A program made the position numbers and the translations under genes. From contig DLLC01000064.1 of the NCBI GenBank assembly GCA_002476625.1, positions 62,062 through 126,061 on the forward strand: DNA of 64,000 nt, read 5' to 3'. This document shows positions 44,313 to 53,471 of this stretch, in pieces; position 1 is the first letter of the stretch, and each line of letters starts with the position of its first letter. Source of the DNA: Porphyromonadaceae bacterium UBA7572. Lineage in GTDB: Bacteria; Bacteroidota; Bacteroidia; Bacteroidales; Muribaculaceae. A model generated the notes under the pieces. The model saw nothing but the letters and a program-made list of their open reading frames with translations. It did no database searches and was not told the DNA's origin.

Positions 44313-45671
44313 CTATTGAATGTTGAGCGTCAACACACTTGAGGCGTCTTGGGAGTCGGTCAAATTCATCTTAACAGGAGCAAGCAGTGAGCTGCTTGAG
44401 CAGTTGAATGTGGTAGAGGCAAGCTTTTCAACAAACGTTTTCAGTGCAGGCACTCTCGTTATATAAGTCTGTAGATTGACATCAAGCGTGCCAAGCACAA
44501 ACTTTATTTGATTATTTCCGGAATACTCCACCGTGAAAGGAGTTCGCATATTCAGGTAAGCACCTCTTTTCGTGCGAATACGCAAAAGCATGGTCTGAGG
44601 ATACTTCACGTTGTCAACCACATTCAAGCCAAAGTTGAGATACACAAGCGACGCACCATTATAGGCTTTTAGGCCGGTGTTGATGGCGCTCAACAGAGAA
44701 CCAAACTCACCTTTCGATGCCGATACATCAACTCTCCAAAGAAGGCGCACATCACCCACCACCTTGTTGAGCGCATCAGCAGAAATGGTGATGCGGTTAT
44801 CTTCACGGCAAAGGAGCGATCCATCATTCTGACGGACAAAATGCTGCACAGTATAGTCCTGGCCGTCGATGGAGTCACGAAGGGTTATCGACTTGCCAAG
44901 AGTGAACCCGTCGTGGGTGATGATGGCATTGCGCGATTGCGACTCGGTAATAGAGTCGCCAGTTTCTGGGAAGAAACTTGGAAGCTGAGTGGAGCCATTC
45001 AGAATTTTATAGCGGTAGCCTCCAGGAAGATTGAGGTAAACGGTAGGCACCTTTGCGTTGAAGAACGAGTCGGTAAGGGCCACCACCTCGTCAAGATAAG
45101 TTTTATCTTCTGTGTCGGCGGCAATTCGAGTCATAATAATGTTAGCGCCATGTTTCTTTCCCTCAAGGTAAAGGGTGTCGCCACTATATTTCATCAAGTC
45201 GAACTCATAGTCACCCGTATGTCCATAGCCCTGTTCGTCACGGTCAGTGCCGGGCACATCTTCAGGATTGGCAAAGAGGTGGAAAATGGTGTTGTAGGAG
45301 TTGAGCGAAAGCACTGGACCATTGTCAGAAAGCACAGTCCAAAGCGAAGTCTCGCTGCCGTATGTAGGTTCGGAAGAGTCTATATTGGTGAGCTTGGTGA
45401 TATACTCATTGTTACCAGAAATGGTGACAGTGCCATCATTGCGGAAGGTGAACAGATAGATGTAGCCATGTTCACTTTCTGTGGTGAAATACTCCATCTG
45501 CCATTTGCCGCCCTTGTCCACAAGTATGTCTTTATACATCTGGCGGGCCTCTTCGGTGCGCTGAGCAGCGCTCTTGTCGAAGATGTCGGCTTCCTCATGG
45601 GTGCATGAAGCCAATCCGCAGCTCAGCAGCAAAGCGGCAATCGCCGAAAATTTATATAATTTCTTCATCAT
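44313..45671 (-). CDS. DUF4302 surface lipoprotein
   Basis: 452 residues. Signal peptide with lipobox (LLLSCGLASC), Cys-anchored. The N-terminal region matches DUF4302 (AQRTEEARQMYKDILVDKGG, then WQMEYFTTESEHGYIYLFTF). The family is found in SusC/SusD loci with zinc metallohydrolase lipoproteins, and is presumed to be a surface binding or processing accessory. 29 nt after the metallohydrolase. Confidence 0.85.
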   Translation of the reverse strand: MMKKLYKFSAIAALLLSCGLASCTHEEADIFDKSAAQRTEEARQMYKDILVDKGGKWQMEYFTTESEHGYIYLFTFRNDGTVTISGNNEYITKLTNIDSSEPTYGSETSLWTVLSDNGPVLSLNSYNTIFHLFANPEDVPGTDRDEQGYGHTGDYEFDLMKYSGDTLYLEGKKHGANIIMTRIAADTEDKTYLDEVVALTDSFFNAKVPTVYLNLPGGYRYKILNGSTQLPSFFPETGDSITESQSRNAIITHDGFTLGKSITLRDSIDGQDYTVQHFVRQNDGSLLCREDNRITISADALNKVVGDVRLLWRVDVSASKGEFGSLLSAINTGLKAYNGASLVYLNFGLNVVDNVKYPQTMLLRIRTKRGAYLNMRTPFTVEYSGNNQIKFVLGTLDVNLQTYITRVPALKTFVEKLASTTFNCSSSSLLAPVKMNLTDSQDASSVLTLNIQ

Positions 45672-45700
45672 TGTCGAGATTGAATTAAAGTATGATACGA

Positions 45701-46840
45701 TTACTGTACATTTTCAATTTGCTTGCGAAGCTCTACGATGTCGTAGTTGGCCTGACGCTTCTGCACTTCCTCACGTAGTTTGTCGAGATCCACGCCGAAA
45801 GAGTCGCGGAGCCATTCACGGGCTATCTGGATTTTCTCCTTCAGAGCTGCCACTCCGTCGATGCCATCCTTGTCCTCCACCTTGTAGGCAAGAATTCGGT
45901 TGCCTTCCTTGTCGGTTCTGGTTCCATAATAGTAGTGAGTAACACCGGCTTCATCAGTCTCCTCAACAAATTGGTTGTCGTCGCTGAAATACTGCTTTTT
46001 GGATTCGTCCACCTCATTGTTGGTGTAATAATAGTAGCAGTAGTACACTGCATTGGGGTCGTCGCCGCTTGGAGTGGCCCATCCACGACCGGCAAGGTCG
46101 TAGAAGTGTTCCCATTGAGCATCGGTCTTCACAATGTAGTTGGCGATAGTCTCAGCGAAGTCCTCACGATAGGCTGAGCTTGCATAGTTGGTCACAAAGC
46201 CGAGTGAGAGCACCACACCCTCCTGGCGGTCCTGCCAGTTGCTACTGTCATACTTACCGTTAGAGATGGTGTTGAACTTAGCTGGGTAAGTCTTGGTCTG
46301 GTGCAAGATGTGCGAGAACTCGTGGTGCATGGTCTTGAAGTAGTACTCGTTCATCTGCTCGAAATTGCTTACATCGAGAGAGTTCACACGGAAGAGCGAC
46401 ACCTTGATACCTCCTTCAGCCAAACCAAGAATCATAGTGCCGGTAGAGGGATTATAGGCAGGTGAGCCAATCAGGTGAATGATACGTGGGCCGTACTGCT
46501 TCAGAAAATCAGGACCTACCACATCCTTATACACATCAAACCACAGATACTTGGCGAGCAGAGCCAGATCCTGCGCCTTCTGGTAGTTGGCAGGCACCAG
46601 ATTGTAGTTCATATCAGTGCCAACGTCCTGCATCTTGTAGCGGAAATCCAAGTTATACACATCGAGGTAATTCTCTTTCAGCCACTTGTCAAACTTGTAG
46701 GTTGCCGAGTTTGGATCCAGCTCTTCACTCTGGTCAGGGAAGATGGTTTCGGTGAATTTATCGTCGCTACAAGAGGTAAAGCCCATTGCCACTGCCGAAG
46801 CCATCACTATAGCTGATAAATATTTATTGAATAATTTCAT
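45701..46840 (-). CDS. SusCD-associated zinc metallohydrolase lipoprotein
   Basis: 379 residues. Signal peptide and lipobox (AMGFTSC). Zinc-binding helix HHEFSHILHQTKTYPAKFN (HExxH form HEFSH, about residue 168-173), with a later downstream Glu/Asp-rich region (YREDFAETIANYIV) that may supply the third ligand. Matches the family named substrate import-associated zinc metallohydrolase lipoproteins, which sit beside SusC/SusD. A surface peptidase that trims a peptide or protein substrate for import is the natural reading, but the substrate is unproven. Confidence 0.87.
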   Translation of the reverse strand: MKLFNKYLSAIVMASAVAMGFTSCSDDKFTETIFPDQSEELDPNSATYKFDKWLKENYLDVYNLDFRYKMQDVGTDMNYNLVPANYQKAQDLALLAKYLWFDVYKDVVGPDFLKQYGPRIIHLIGSPAYNPSTGTMILGLAEGGIKVSLFRVNSLDVSNFEQMNEYYFKTMHHEFSHILHQTKTYPAKFNTISNGKYDSSNWQDRQEGVVLSLGFVTNYASSAYREDFAETIANYIVKTDAQWEHFYDLAGRGWATPSGDDPNAVYYCYYYYTNNEVDESKKQYFSDDNQFVEETDEAGVTHYYYGTRTDKEGNRILAYKVEDKDGIDGVAALKEKIQIAREWLRDSFGVDLDKLREEVQKRQANYDIVELRKQIENVQ

Positions 46841-46863
46841 TGTGTTCTGTATGCTTTAAAGAA

Positions 46864-48612
46864 TCATTTTATAAGTACATAGGTGCCTGCGGCCTCAACT
46901 GCCGACTCGTCCTTGGTGGTCACATCTTCACGAGTGGTCTTGTCCAAACCTGCAGAAATCACTTCACTTGGAATCTGCATTGCGTAGCGTGGGTCAAGGG
47001 TCTTCAAAGTGTAGGCTGTGTTGAAGCGACCGAAATGGTGCGTAATCTCAAGACCGAGACGCTTGATATCGAAGAAGCGCATACCATTGTGCACCGTCTC
47101 AATTCGACGCAAGTGCTGGATGCACTGCATGTAAGGAACCTTATCGGGAGTGAGTGAATACTGAGCCGATGGGCAAACCTCGTCGATATGGATAGGCTTA
47201 ACAATGCCGAAGCCGTTAGGATACTTGCCGTTTTCGTCCTTAGAGTCCTGTGCATAGAACTTCTCAATCTGCTCACGGGTCATGTCCTTGAAATTGTAGT
47301 CGCTTCCGCTGCCGAGCTGACGGCGGGCGTAGTCCCAAATGGCGAGGTCTTCCACGCAGCCATCAATGTCGCCGAGGAAGAGCTTAGCCTCTGCACGGCA
47401 AAGCAGGGTCTCTTCGGTCCAGAATTCAAGGCGAACCACATGGGCATAACCAATGCCCGACACTTTATCGGTGTATTCAAACTGCTCTGAACTGATGCCG
47501 CCAAAGTATGAGCCGTACTCTGCCTGGCCGGCAGTGCCACAAAGGCCATTGAAGCAAGGGTGCATGGAGAATGTCTCTTTGGTTTTTGAGTTCACCCATT
47601 TAATATTTTCCCAAGTAGGGCCAGGGCCTTGAATGGTGCATCGGCGAGCGTCGCGGTTGGTGGTGTAGCGATAGCCGTGGGTGCGGCGTGAAGAAGTGGA
47701 GTTGGTGGAGATGTCCAAGAACACATTCTTGCGGCTCATGCTGGTGTAGTAGCGGCCAATGTCGCTGATGTAGTACATCGAACCACGATTAGCCCAAATG
47801 TCGCTCAGCATGGTCTTAGGGTCAGAGCCGTTGAATGCGGCGTTGGCGTATTCGAGTGCCTTGTCGTATTTGCGGGTGAACACATAGAAGCGAGCAGCGA
47901 AAGCGTTGGCTGCGGCGCGGTTGAAGTGATACTTGGGCACTTCGTAAATTTCATCGTTCACAAGTTTCAGGCCGAGCTGAAGATCCTTCTCAATCTTCTC
48001 GTATGTCTCGGCAAGTGTGCCACGCTCATAGTGTGGCTTCACACTGGTTTCAGGAGCGGTGATATAAGGGATGCCCTGATACTGCTTGCTCAGTTCCTCA
48101 CCACGGTAAGGCATACAGAACACCTGAGCAAGAATGAAGTGGTGGTAAGAGCGAATAAGGTAAGCCTCACCGAGCACAGCATTGAGCTTTTTCTGGTCGT
48201 CGCTGGTCAAGTCGCCTTTTTCTTGCATTTTCAAGCCTGCCTCGATAGCTGCGTTCGCCACCGCGATAGCGTGATAGCAACCTTCCCAAATGCCGGAGGG
48301 GGTGTCGGCGCCGATACCCATGGTCACATCCTCGAAGCGAAATAGCTGATCGTCGGTAGCCGCATAGGAGGCGAGGTTGTAGCGCACGCCATCGGGGTCT
48401 GGGGCATTGTTGTCGATCACATTATCAGAAGAAAGCTCACATGGAGTGGAGTAGTTATACTGCATATAGCCGGTAGCGAGCAGCTCTTTAAGCTGTTCCA
48501 CAGTTTCGAGCTCGACGCGGGTGTCGGGCACCTTATCGAGGAAGTCGCTACAAGAAGTGAACGACAAGAGCGAAACACTGACGGCAGCAATTGCTATATA
48601 TTTAAACTTCAT
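46864..48612 (-). CDS. RagB/SusD-family nutrient-binding lipoprotein
   Basis: 582 residues. Lipobox LLSFTSC, then the SusD beginning CSDFLDKVPDTRVELETVEQ. Helical TPR-like core (GEAYLIRSYHHFILAQVFC, and FNRAAANAFAARFYVFTRKY) and C-terminal MQCIQHLRRIETVHNGMRFF. SusD-like proteins form the lid of the SusC transporter on the cell surface and bind the ligand. 39 nt after susC. Association with a metallohydrolase favours a peptide-type over a glycan-type ligand (inference); no glycoside hydrolase is encoded nearby. Confidence 0.93.
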   Translation of the reverse strand: MKFKYIAIAAVSVSLLSFTSCSDFLDKVPDTRVELETVEQLKELLATGYMQYNYSTPCELSSDNVIDNNAPDPDGVRYNLASYAATDDQLFRFEDVTMGIGADTPSGIWEGCYHAIAVANAAIEAGLKMQEKGDLTSDDQKKLNAVLGEAYLIRSYHHFILAQVFCMPYRGEELSKQYQGIPYITAPETSVKPHYERGTLAETYEKIEKDLQLGLKLVNDEIYEVPKYHFNRAAANAFAARFYVFTRKYDKALEYANAAFNGSDPKTMLSDIWANRGSMYYISDIGRYYTSMSRKNVFLDISTNSTSSRRTHGYRYTTNRDARRCTIQGPGPTWENIKWVNSKTKETFSMHPCFNGLCGTAGQAEYGSYFGGISSEQFEYTDKVSGIGYAHVVRLEFWTEETLLCRAEAKLFLGDIDGCVEDLAIWDYARRQLGSGSDYNFKDMTREQIEKFYAQDSKDENGKYPNGFGIVKPIHIDEVCPSAQYSLTPDKVPYMQCIQHLRRIETVHNGMRFFDIKRLGLEITHHFGRFNTAYTLKTLDPRYAMQIPSEVISAGLDKTTREDVTTKDESAVEAAGTYVLIK

Positions 48613-48651
48613 AATAAAATCTTATTTAAATTAATGTGTTGCTAAAAGTGA

Positions 48652-51600
48652 TTAAAGACCGAATCTCACAGTGAGCGTGAACTGGCGTGGGTTTGGAGAA
48701 GCCACACCACCCGAGTTGTAGAACTCTGGGTCTTGACCATTGAGCTTGTCGTCGGCGTAGAGCAGACACAAGTTGGTGGCAGCCAATTTCACTGAAGCGC
48801 TGTTGAGGCGCAGAGCCTTAATCCAAAGCTTAGGAATGTCGTAGGTGAGCGACACTTCCTTCAAGCGGATAAAGCCACCGTCGGCCACACGGGCTGAGCT
48901 ATAGTTGTAGGCGCTGTATGCACGGCTCAAATAGGTGTCGGCATAGTACTGACGGCGTGATGCAATCACAGGAACAGAGGTGTAAGCCTCGTCGCCTGGC
49001 ATCACCCAGCGGTTCTTGAATTCCTTAGGCATTGCGGTAAGGTCGCTGTAGCCGTAAGAGAAGTCTGGGCTGAGGCGGAGCTTATTGCCGAAGGAGTAGG
49101 TGCAGAACACATTGAGGTGAAGTCCCTTCCAGGAGAAGCTGTTGTTGAAACCGCCTGTGATGGTTGGGTCAACAGCGCCCTCATATTTGAGGTTCTTCTT
49201 CAGGAGTTCAGAGTCGAACTGCTGGAAGTTGATTTGGTCGTTCGACGACACTTCACCGGTAGTCTCGTTGATCACTTGTGGAATACCGTGCGAGTCCAGA
49301 CCCACAAACTGATAAGAGAAGAGCGCACGCACTGGATAGCCCTCAAGAGCGAAACCTGTGCCCTGAATCAAGTCCATGGCGCGAGAGCGCGACACGAGCT
49401 TAGTAATCTTATTCTTTGCGTAAGCGAATGTGATGTCGGTGCTCCAGTTGAAGCCATCGGCGGCATTCGACTTGATATTGTGAGTGGTGAGCGTGAATTC
49501 CACACCATGTGAAGCCATCTCAGCCACGTTGGCATATTTCATTGTCTGTCCGCCCACACCTTCAGTGTACACACGGCCGATAAGGTCGAAGTTGTTACGC
49601 TTATACCAGTCAAACACGAAGTTGATGCGGTTGTGCACGAAACCGAGGTCAACACCGAGGTCAAACTCGTGCTTCTTCTCATAGGTGAGCTCGCTGTTGG
49701 CAAGGCCGGAGAGGTCAAGGCCAATTTGCTGTCCGCTGGTCTCCTGGTTCCAAAGGCGTGTAGGATAATAGAGCGCCTCGGCGTTGGCATATGAGGTAGG
49801 GCCACTTTCTGCAGTAAGCGAATAGGAAGCACGAAGCTTTGCGTAAGTGAACGCGCCACTCTTATAGAAGCGGGCATTGGTGAAGAAGCTCTCCTGATGG
49901 GCGTTCCATGCGGCCGACACGTTCCAAGTAGGAAGCCAACGGCTTTGGGTGGTCTTACCCATCTGGTTGCTGCCCTCGTAACGGAGCGTACCGGTGAGCA
50001 CGTAGCGCATCTTGTAGCTGTAGTTGGCAGTGCCGAAGTAAGCAAGGTTGCGACGATAGGTGCGCTGCTCGCTGAAGTAGGCGCTGTTCTCTTCCTGCAT
50101 CTGCTTAAAGAGGTCGCTGTTGATGAATGGGATATTACCATTGGCATAAACAATGCCCCAGCCATCGAACGCCTGCGAGTGACGGTCGACGCGGCTGGCC
50201 TCCATACCGGCCATAGCGTTCACAATGTGGTCGCGGCCAAATGTGCCGTTCCAGTTCACTGTGCCACGGAACACGTATTGCGACACGTCGTACTTGTTGT
50301 GGAACAGCATACCGCCCTTAGGAAGCACGGTTTCAGGAAGTGCGTTCTCCACATCGGGGTCGGTGTAGAGGTAAGTGTTGGCAGAGCGGATAATAGCATC
50401 CTCTGGGTCGATACCAGCACGGTAGGCGCGAGCCTGGTTACTGTTTTCCGTCACGAAGTGGTTCTGTTCAGAATTGCTGTAACGGTAGTAGCCAATCATA
50501 TTCAGCTCCACAGTGTGGTGAGCGTTCATAATAGGCTTAATGTTCAGTTCACCTTGGAACTTCAAGTCGGTCACGCTCAAGTCAATCCAGTTGTTTTCAA
50601 GCTCGTTGAAAATATTGAAGTCGGTGTAGTTGCGGCGATAATACACATTTGGGTCGAGCGTACGCGATGTGTTCATCGCATAGCTGAATGGGTTGATATC
50701 GAACGAACGGCTCACCGAACCATTCACCACGTCGGTCTGCTGGCTGATGGTGCCCGGAGCTTTCTGCTTACGGAAGCTGTCGGAGGTAAGGAGCTTCACG
50801 CGCACACGGCTTGAAAGGTTGTAGAGGGCGTTGGCGTTGAATGTGTAGCGCTCCACGCTCGACGACTTGTACCATCCCGGGTCGGTCATAACCGAAGCGG
50901 AAGTGTAGAACGAGCCCTTGTCGGTACCGCCGGAGATGCTCACAGCGTGGTTTTGCATCACGTTGTTGTTGAAGAGCAGGTCAAACCAGTCAGTGTTGCG
51001 GAACTCTGCCTCGCGCAGGTAAGCGTTCTTGGCCTGGGTAGTGTTGGCAAGTTCATAGTGGCCTTCACCAGTGATGGGGTCCACAATGTAGTTGTCGAGC
51101 ATGTTGTACATACGGCCATACACACCGGTCTTGCTGCCACTCTTCAATGAGGCGAACTCAAGCCAGCCCTTTTGCTCCATTTCCTTATAGATACCCATCT
51201 GCTCTTGTGAGTTACAGATGTTGTAGTCGCGGTAGCTTGGCTTCATACGGTAAGTGAACTCACCTGTATAATTAATAGATGTGTGACCGGAGCGGCCAGT
51301 CTTGGTGGTGACCACAATCACACCCGCCATAGCCTTTGCGCCATAGATAGAGGTGGCAGAACCGTCCTTCAGAATCTGGAAGCTCTCGATATCGTCGGCG
51401 TTGAGGCCTGCGATAGCGGAAGAAATCAGCGTCACGGCATCACCTGACGAGAGGTCGTCGGCTGAAAGCTCCACGTTGTCGGCAAGCTCCACACCGTCCA
51501 CAATCCAGAGCGGTTTCGAGCTACCGTAGATAGAGGTAGCGCCACGCACACGAATCTTTGGTGCTGTACCGAACGTACCTGACACGTTTGACACTTGCAC

Positions 51601-52041
51601 ACCGGAAACCTTACCTTCCAAGCCACGGCTGATATCAGCCACACCTGAAAGTTTGGTCTTGTCGGCATCGATCTTGGCTGTGGCACCGGTAAACATACGG
51701 GAGTCCACTTTTGCCATACCGGTTACAACCACTCCATCGAGCACCTGGCCGGCCACCTTCAAAGTAATTTTCATCACTCCGCTCTTAACTGCCACCTCTT
51801 GCTTCTCGTAGCCCACATAGGTCACTACAATCTGAGATTTGCTGCTAGGCACAGTGAGCGTAAACTTACCATCAAGATCGGTGGCAACACCATTTGAAGG
51901 CTTGCCTTTCTGGATTACAGAAGCACCGATTACCGCTTCTCCGTTCTCGTCCTCAACCACGCCACTCACTTTAAACTGAGCTGCCATGGCCAATGTAGAG
52001 GCTGCAAAAACAAAGAGCAATAGTAACTTTCTAAAACTCAT
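48652..52041 (-). CDS. SusC/RagA-family TonB-linked outer-membrane transporter
   Basis: 1129 residues from ATG 52041 (MSFRKLLLLFVFAASTLAMA). Signal peptide, carboxypeptidase-like domain (FKVSGVVEDENGEAVIGASV), the SusC-type TonB box region (KITLKVAGQVLDGVVVTGMA), plug (RVRGATSIYGSSKPLWIVDG, and GSATSIYGAKAMAGVIVVTT), and a 22-strand barrel ending FTLTVRFGL. Imports its ligand through the outer membrane with TonB energy. First gene of the five-gene operon. Confidence 0.95.
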   Translation of the reverse strand: MSFRKLLLLFVFAASTLAMAAQFKVSGVVEDENGEAVIGASVIQKGKPSNGVATDLDGKFTLTVPSSKSQIVVTYVGYEKQEVAVKSGVMKITLKVAGQVLDGVVVTGMAKVDSRMFTGATAKIDADKTKLSGVADISRGLEGKVSGVQVSNVSGTFGTAPKIRVRGATSIYGSSKPLWIVDGVELADNVELSADDLSSGDAVTLISSAIAGLNADDIESFQILKDGSATSIYGAKAMAGVIVVTTKTGRSGHTSINYTGEFTYRMKPSYRDYNICNSQEQMGIYKEMEQKGWLEFASLKSGSKTGVYGRMYNMLDNYIVDPITGEGHYELANTTQAKNAYLREAEFRNTDWFDLLFNNNVMQNHAVSISGGTDKGSFYTSASVMTDPGWYKSSSVERYTFNANALYNLSSRVRVKLLTSDSFRKQKAPGTISQQTDVVNGSVSRSFDINPFSYAMNTSRTLDPNVYYRRNYTDFNIFNELENNWIDLSVTDLKFQGELNIKPIMNAHHTVELNMIGYYRYSNSEQNHFVTENSNQARAYRAGIDPEDAIIRSANTYLYTDPDVENALPETVLPKGGMLFHNKYDVSQYVFRGTVNWNGTFGRDHIVNAMAGMEASRVDRHSQAFDGWGIVYANGNIPFINSDLFKQMQEENSAYFSEQRTYRRNLAYFGTANYSYKMRYVLTGTLRYEGSNQMGKTTQSRWLPTWNVSAAWNAHQESFFTNARFYKSGAFTYAKLRASYSLTAESGPTSYANAEALYYPTRLWNQETSGQQIGLDLSGLANSELTYEKKHEFDLGVDLGFVHNRINFVFDWYKRNNFDLIGRVYTEGVGGQTMKYANVAEMASHGVEFTLTTHNIKSNAADGFNWSTDITFAYAKNKITKLVSRSRAMDLIQGTGFALEGYPVRALFSYQFVGLDSHGIPQVINETTGEVSSNDQINFQQFDSELLKKNLKYEGAVDPTITGGFNNSFSWKGLHLNVFCTYSFGNKLRLSPDFSYGYSDLTAMPKEFKNRWVMPGDEAYTSVPVIASRRQYYADTYLSRAYSAYNYSSARVADGGFIRLKEVSLTYDIPKLWIKALRLNSASVKLAATNLCLLYADDKLNGQDPEFYNSGGVASPNPRQFTLTVRFGL

Positions 52042-52047
52042 AAGCAC

Positions 52048-52617
52048 TGATAAATTTTAATTATTATAATTACGTTTTGTGATAATCACATAATAATTTG
52101 CCAATCAACTTCTTAACTAACTAATTATAATATCAACCATCGCACGCCCTTATCAGAAAAGAGCATGTATGGCTTCACATTGATACTAATTTGCGACTTT
52201 TAAGCGTTCTTTAAGCGTTTCTTAACAAATATATAACATTCAGTCTGCAAAGGAAAACATTTTTTTTCAAATATGCTAATTTTATAAGCAAATTTTACCG
52301 ATTTTTTTAAAAAAAGCAAGTCTAAACGCCCATTTGCTAACACTTAACTATGTTTTTCACCTTTTTTGATTACGCCCTCCAATTGTTAAAATTTTAGATT
52401 TTTGCTATATTTATTCATAAAAAGCCATATCTAAATGCAAGACACATGATAAATGAGTCACCAAACAGGGGTAGCGCATAGCAAAATGACACTCACCCAC
52501 TCCGCAAGATGCCAACGGCTGAGATTTCGGAAAAAAGAGCCGCCTTTGATTTGAAGAAACCGCTTAAAGATTGTAACTTTGTGATGAATTTATCACACAT
52601 TATATATTATATATAGG
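52048..52617. other. 570-bp AT-rich intergenic region between susC and the rluA-type gene
   Basis: Divergent promoter region. On the minus strand TATATTTG (52233-52226) is a possible -7 for susC, which would leave a leader of about 185 nt; no good -33 at 19 nt. The region from 52250 to 52460 is very AT-rich with A and T runs. No open frame, RNA gene or repeat recognised apart from the rluA-side promoter. Confidence 0.6.
52550..52581 (+). promoter_or_regulatory. Promoter of the rluA-type gene
   Basis: TTTG (52550-52553), 20 nt, TAACTTTG (52574-52581), 36 nt before the ATG. Confidence 0.7.
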
Positions 52618-53316
52618 ATGGAAGTAGTTTACGAAGACAACCACCTGATCATCGTGAATAAGGCGTGCGGTGAAATCGTGCAAGGCGACCGCACCGGCGA
52701 CGAGCCTTTGGTGGAGACCCTGAAGCAATGGATCAAGGAAAAATACCACAAGCCCGGCAACGTGTTCTGTGGCGTGACACACCGCATCGACCGCCCAACG
52801 TGCGGACTGGTGGTGTTTGCCCGAACAAGCAAAGGATTGTCGAGAATGAACGAACTGTTTCGCAAAGGCGATGTGCACAAAACCTACTGGGCCATAGTGA
52901 AAAACCATCCGCCAAAGCAAGCCGACACCCTCACCAGCTACCTACTTCCGCACGAGAAGGGCAACCGCACCGAGGTTCTGCGCACGCCACGCGAGGGGGC
53001 GCAGAAGGCAGTGATGAACTACAGGGTGATTGCCGAAGGCGATCGCTACTGCCTGCTGGAGGTGGACCTGCTCACCGGGCGAAAGCACCAGATCAGGGCA
53101 CAGCTCAGCAGCATAGGCTGCCCCATCAAGGGCGACCTCAAATATGGCGCGCCACGAAGCAATGTGGGCGGAGGTATCTCGCTCCAGAGCCACCGCATCA
53201 GTTTCGAGCACCCCGTGAGCCACACCTGGGTGGATGTGACCGCCCCCGTGCCCAACGAGCCACTATGGCAGGCACTTGCCACGGCAGCCTCGCAAAGCAG
53301 GCAAAATGAGGACTGA
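52618..53316 (+). CDS. RluA-family pseudouridine synthase
   Basis: 232 residues, RluA/RluD catalytic fold: VVYEDNHLIIVNKACGEIVQ, catalytic Asp in THRIDRPTCGLVVFAR (about residue 60), LLTGRKHQIRAQLSSIGCPI. Short, without an S4 domain, so closest to RluA/RluC-type or the small Bacteroidetes RluD variants; the target uridine in rRNA or tRNA is unknown. Confidence 0.92.
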   Translation: MEVVYEDNHLIIVNKACGEIVQGDRTGDEPLVETLKQWIKEKYHKPGNVFCGVTHRIDRPTCGLVVFARTSKGLSRMNELFRKGDVHKTYWAIVKNHPPKQADTLTSYLLPHEKGNRTEVLRTPREGAQKAVMNYRVIAEGDRYCLLEVDLLTGRKHQIRAQLSSIGCPIKGDLKYGAPRSNVGGGISLQSHRISFEHPVSHTWVDVTAPVPNEPLWQALATAASQSRQNED

Positions 53317-53370
53317 CTCCGCTGGATCACCAACATCTTCCGCCTCAGCACTCCACCACTTCAAAAAAAA

Positions 53371-53416
53371 TATGTATATTTGCACACTCAAAATATGTAT
53401 ATTTGCACACTCAAAA
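53371..53416 (+). repeat. Tandem 23-bp duplication carrying two -7 elements upstream of fumarase
   Basis: Two exact 23-bp copies (53371-53393 and 53394-53416), each with TATATTTGCACACTC, so TAnnTTTG occurs at 53375-53382 and 53398-53405. Either may act as the fumarase promoter, 67-90 nt before the ATG. Confidence 0.75.
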
Positions 53417-53471
53417 GAAATATTCAAATACATTATTATAATAACATTTTCACTTATTAGGCAATAAAATT

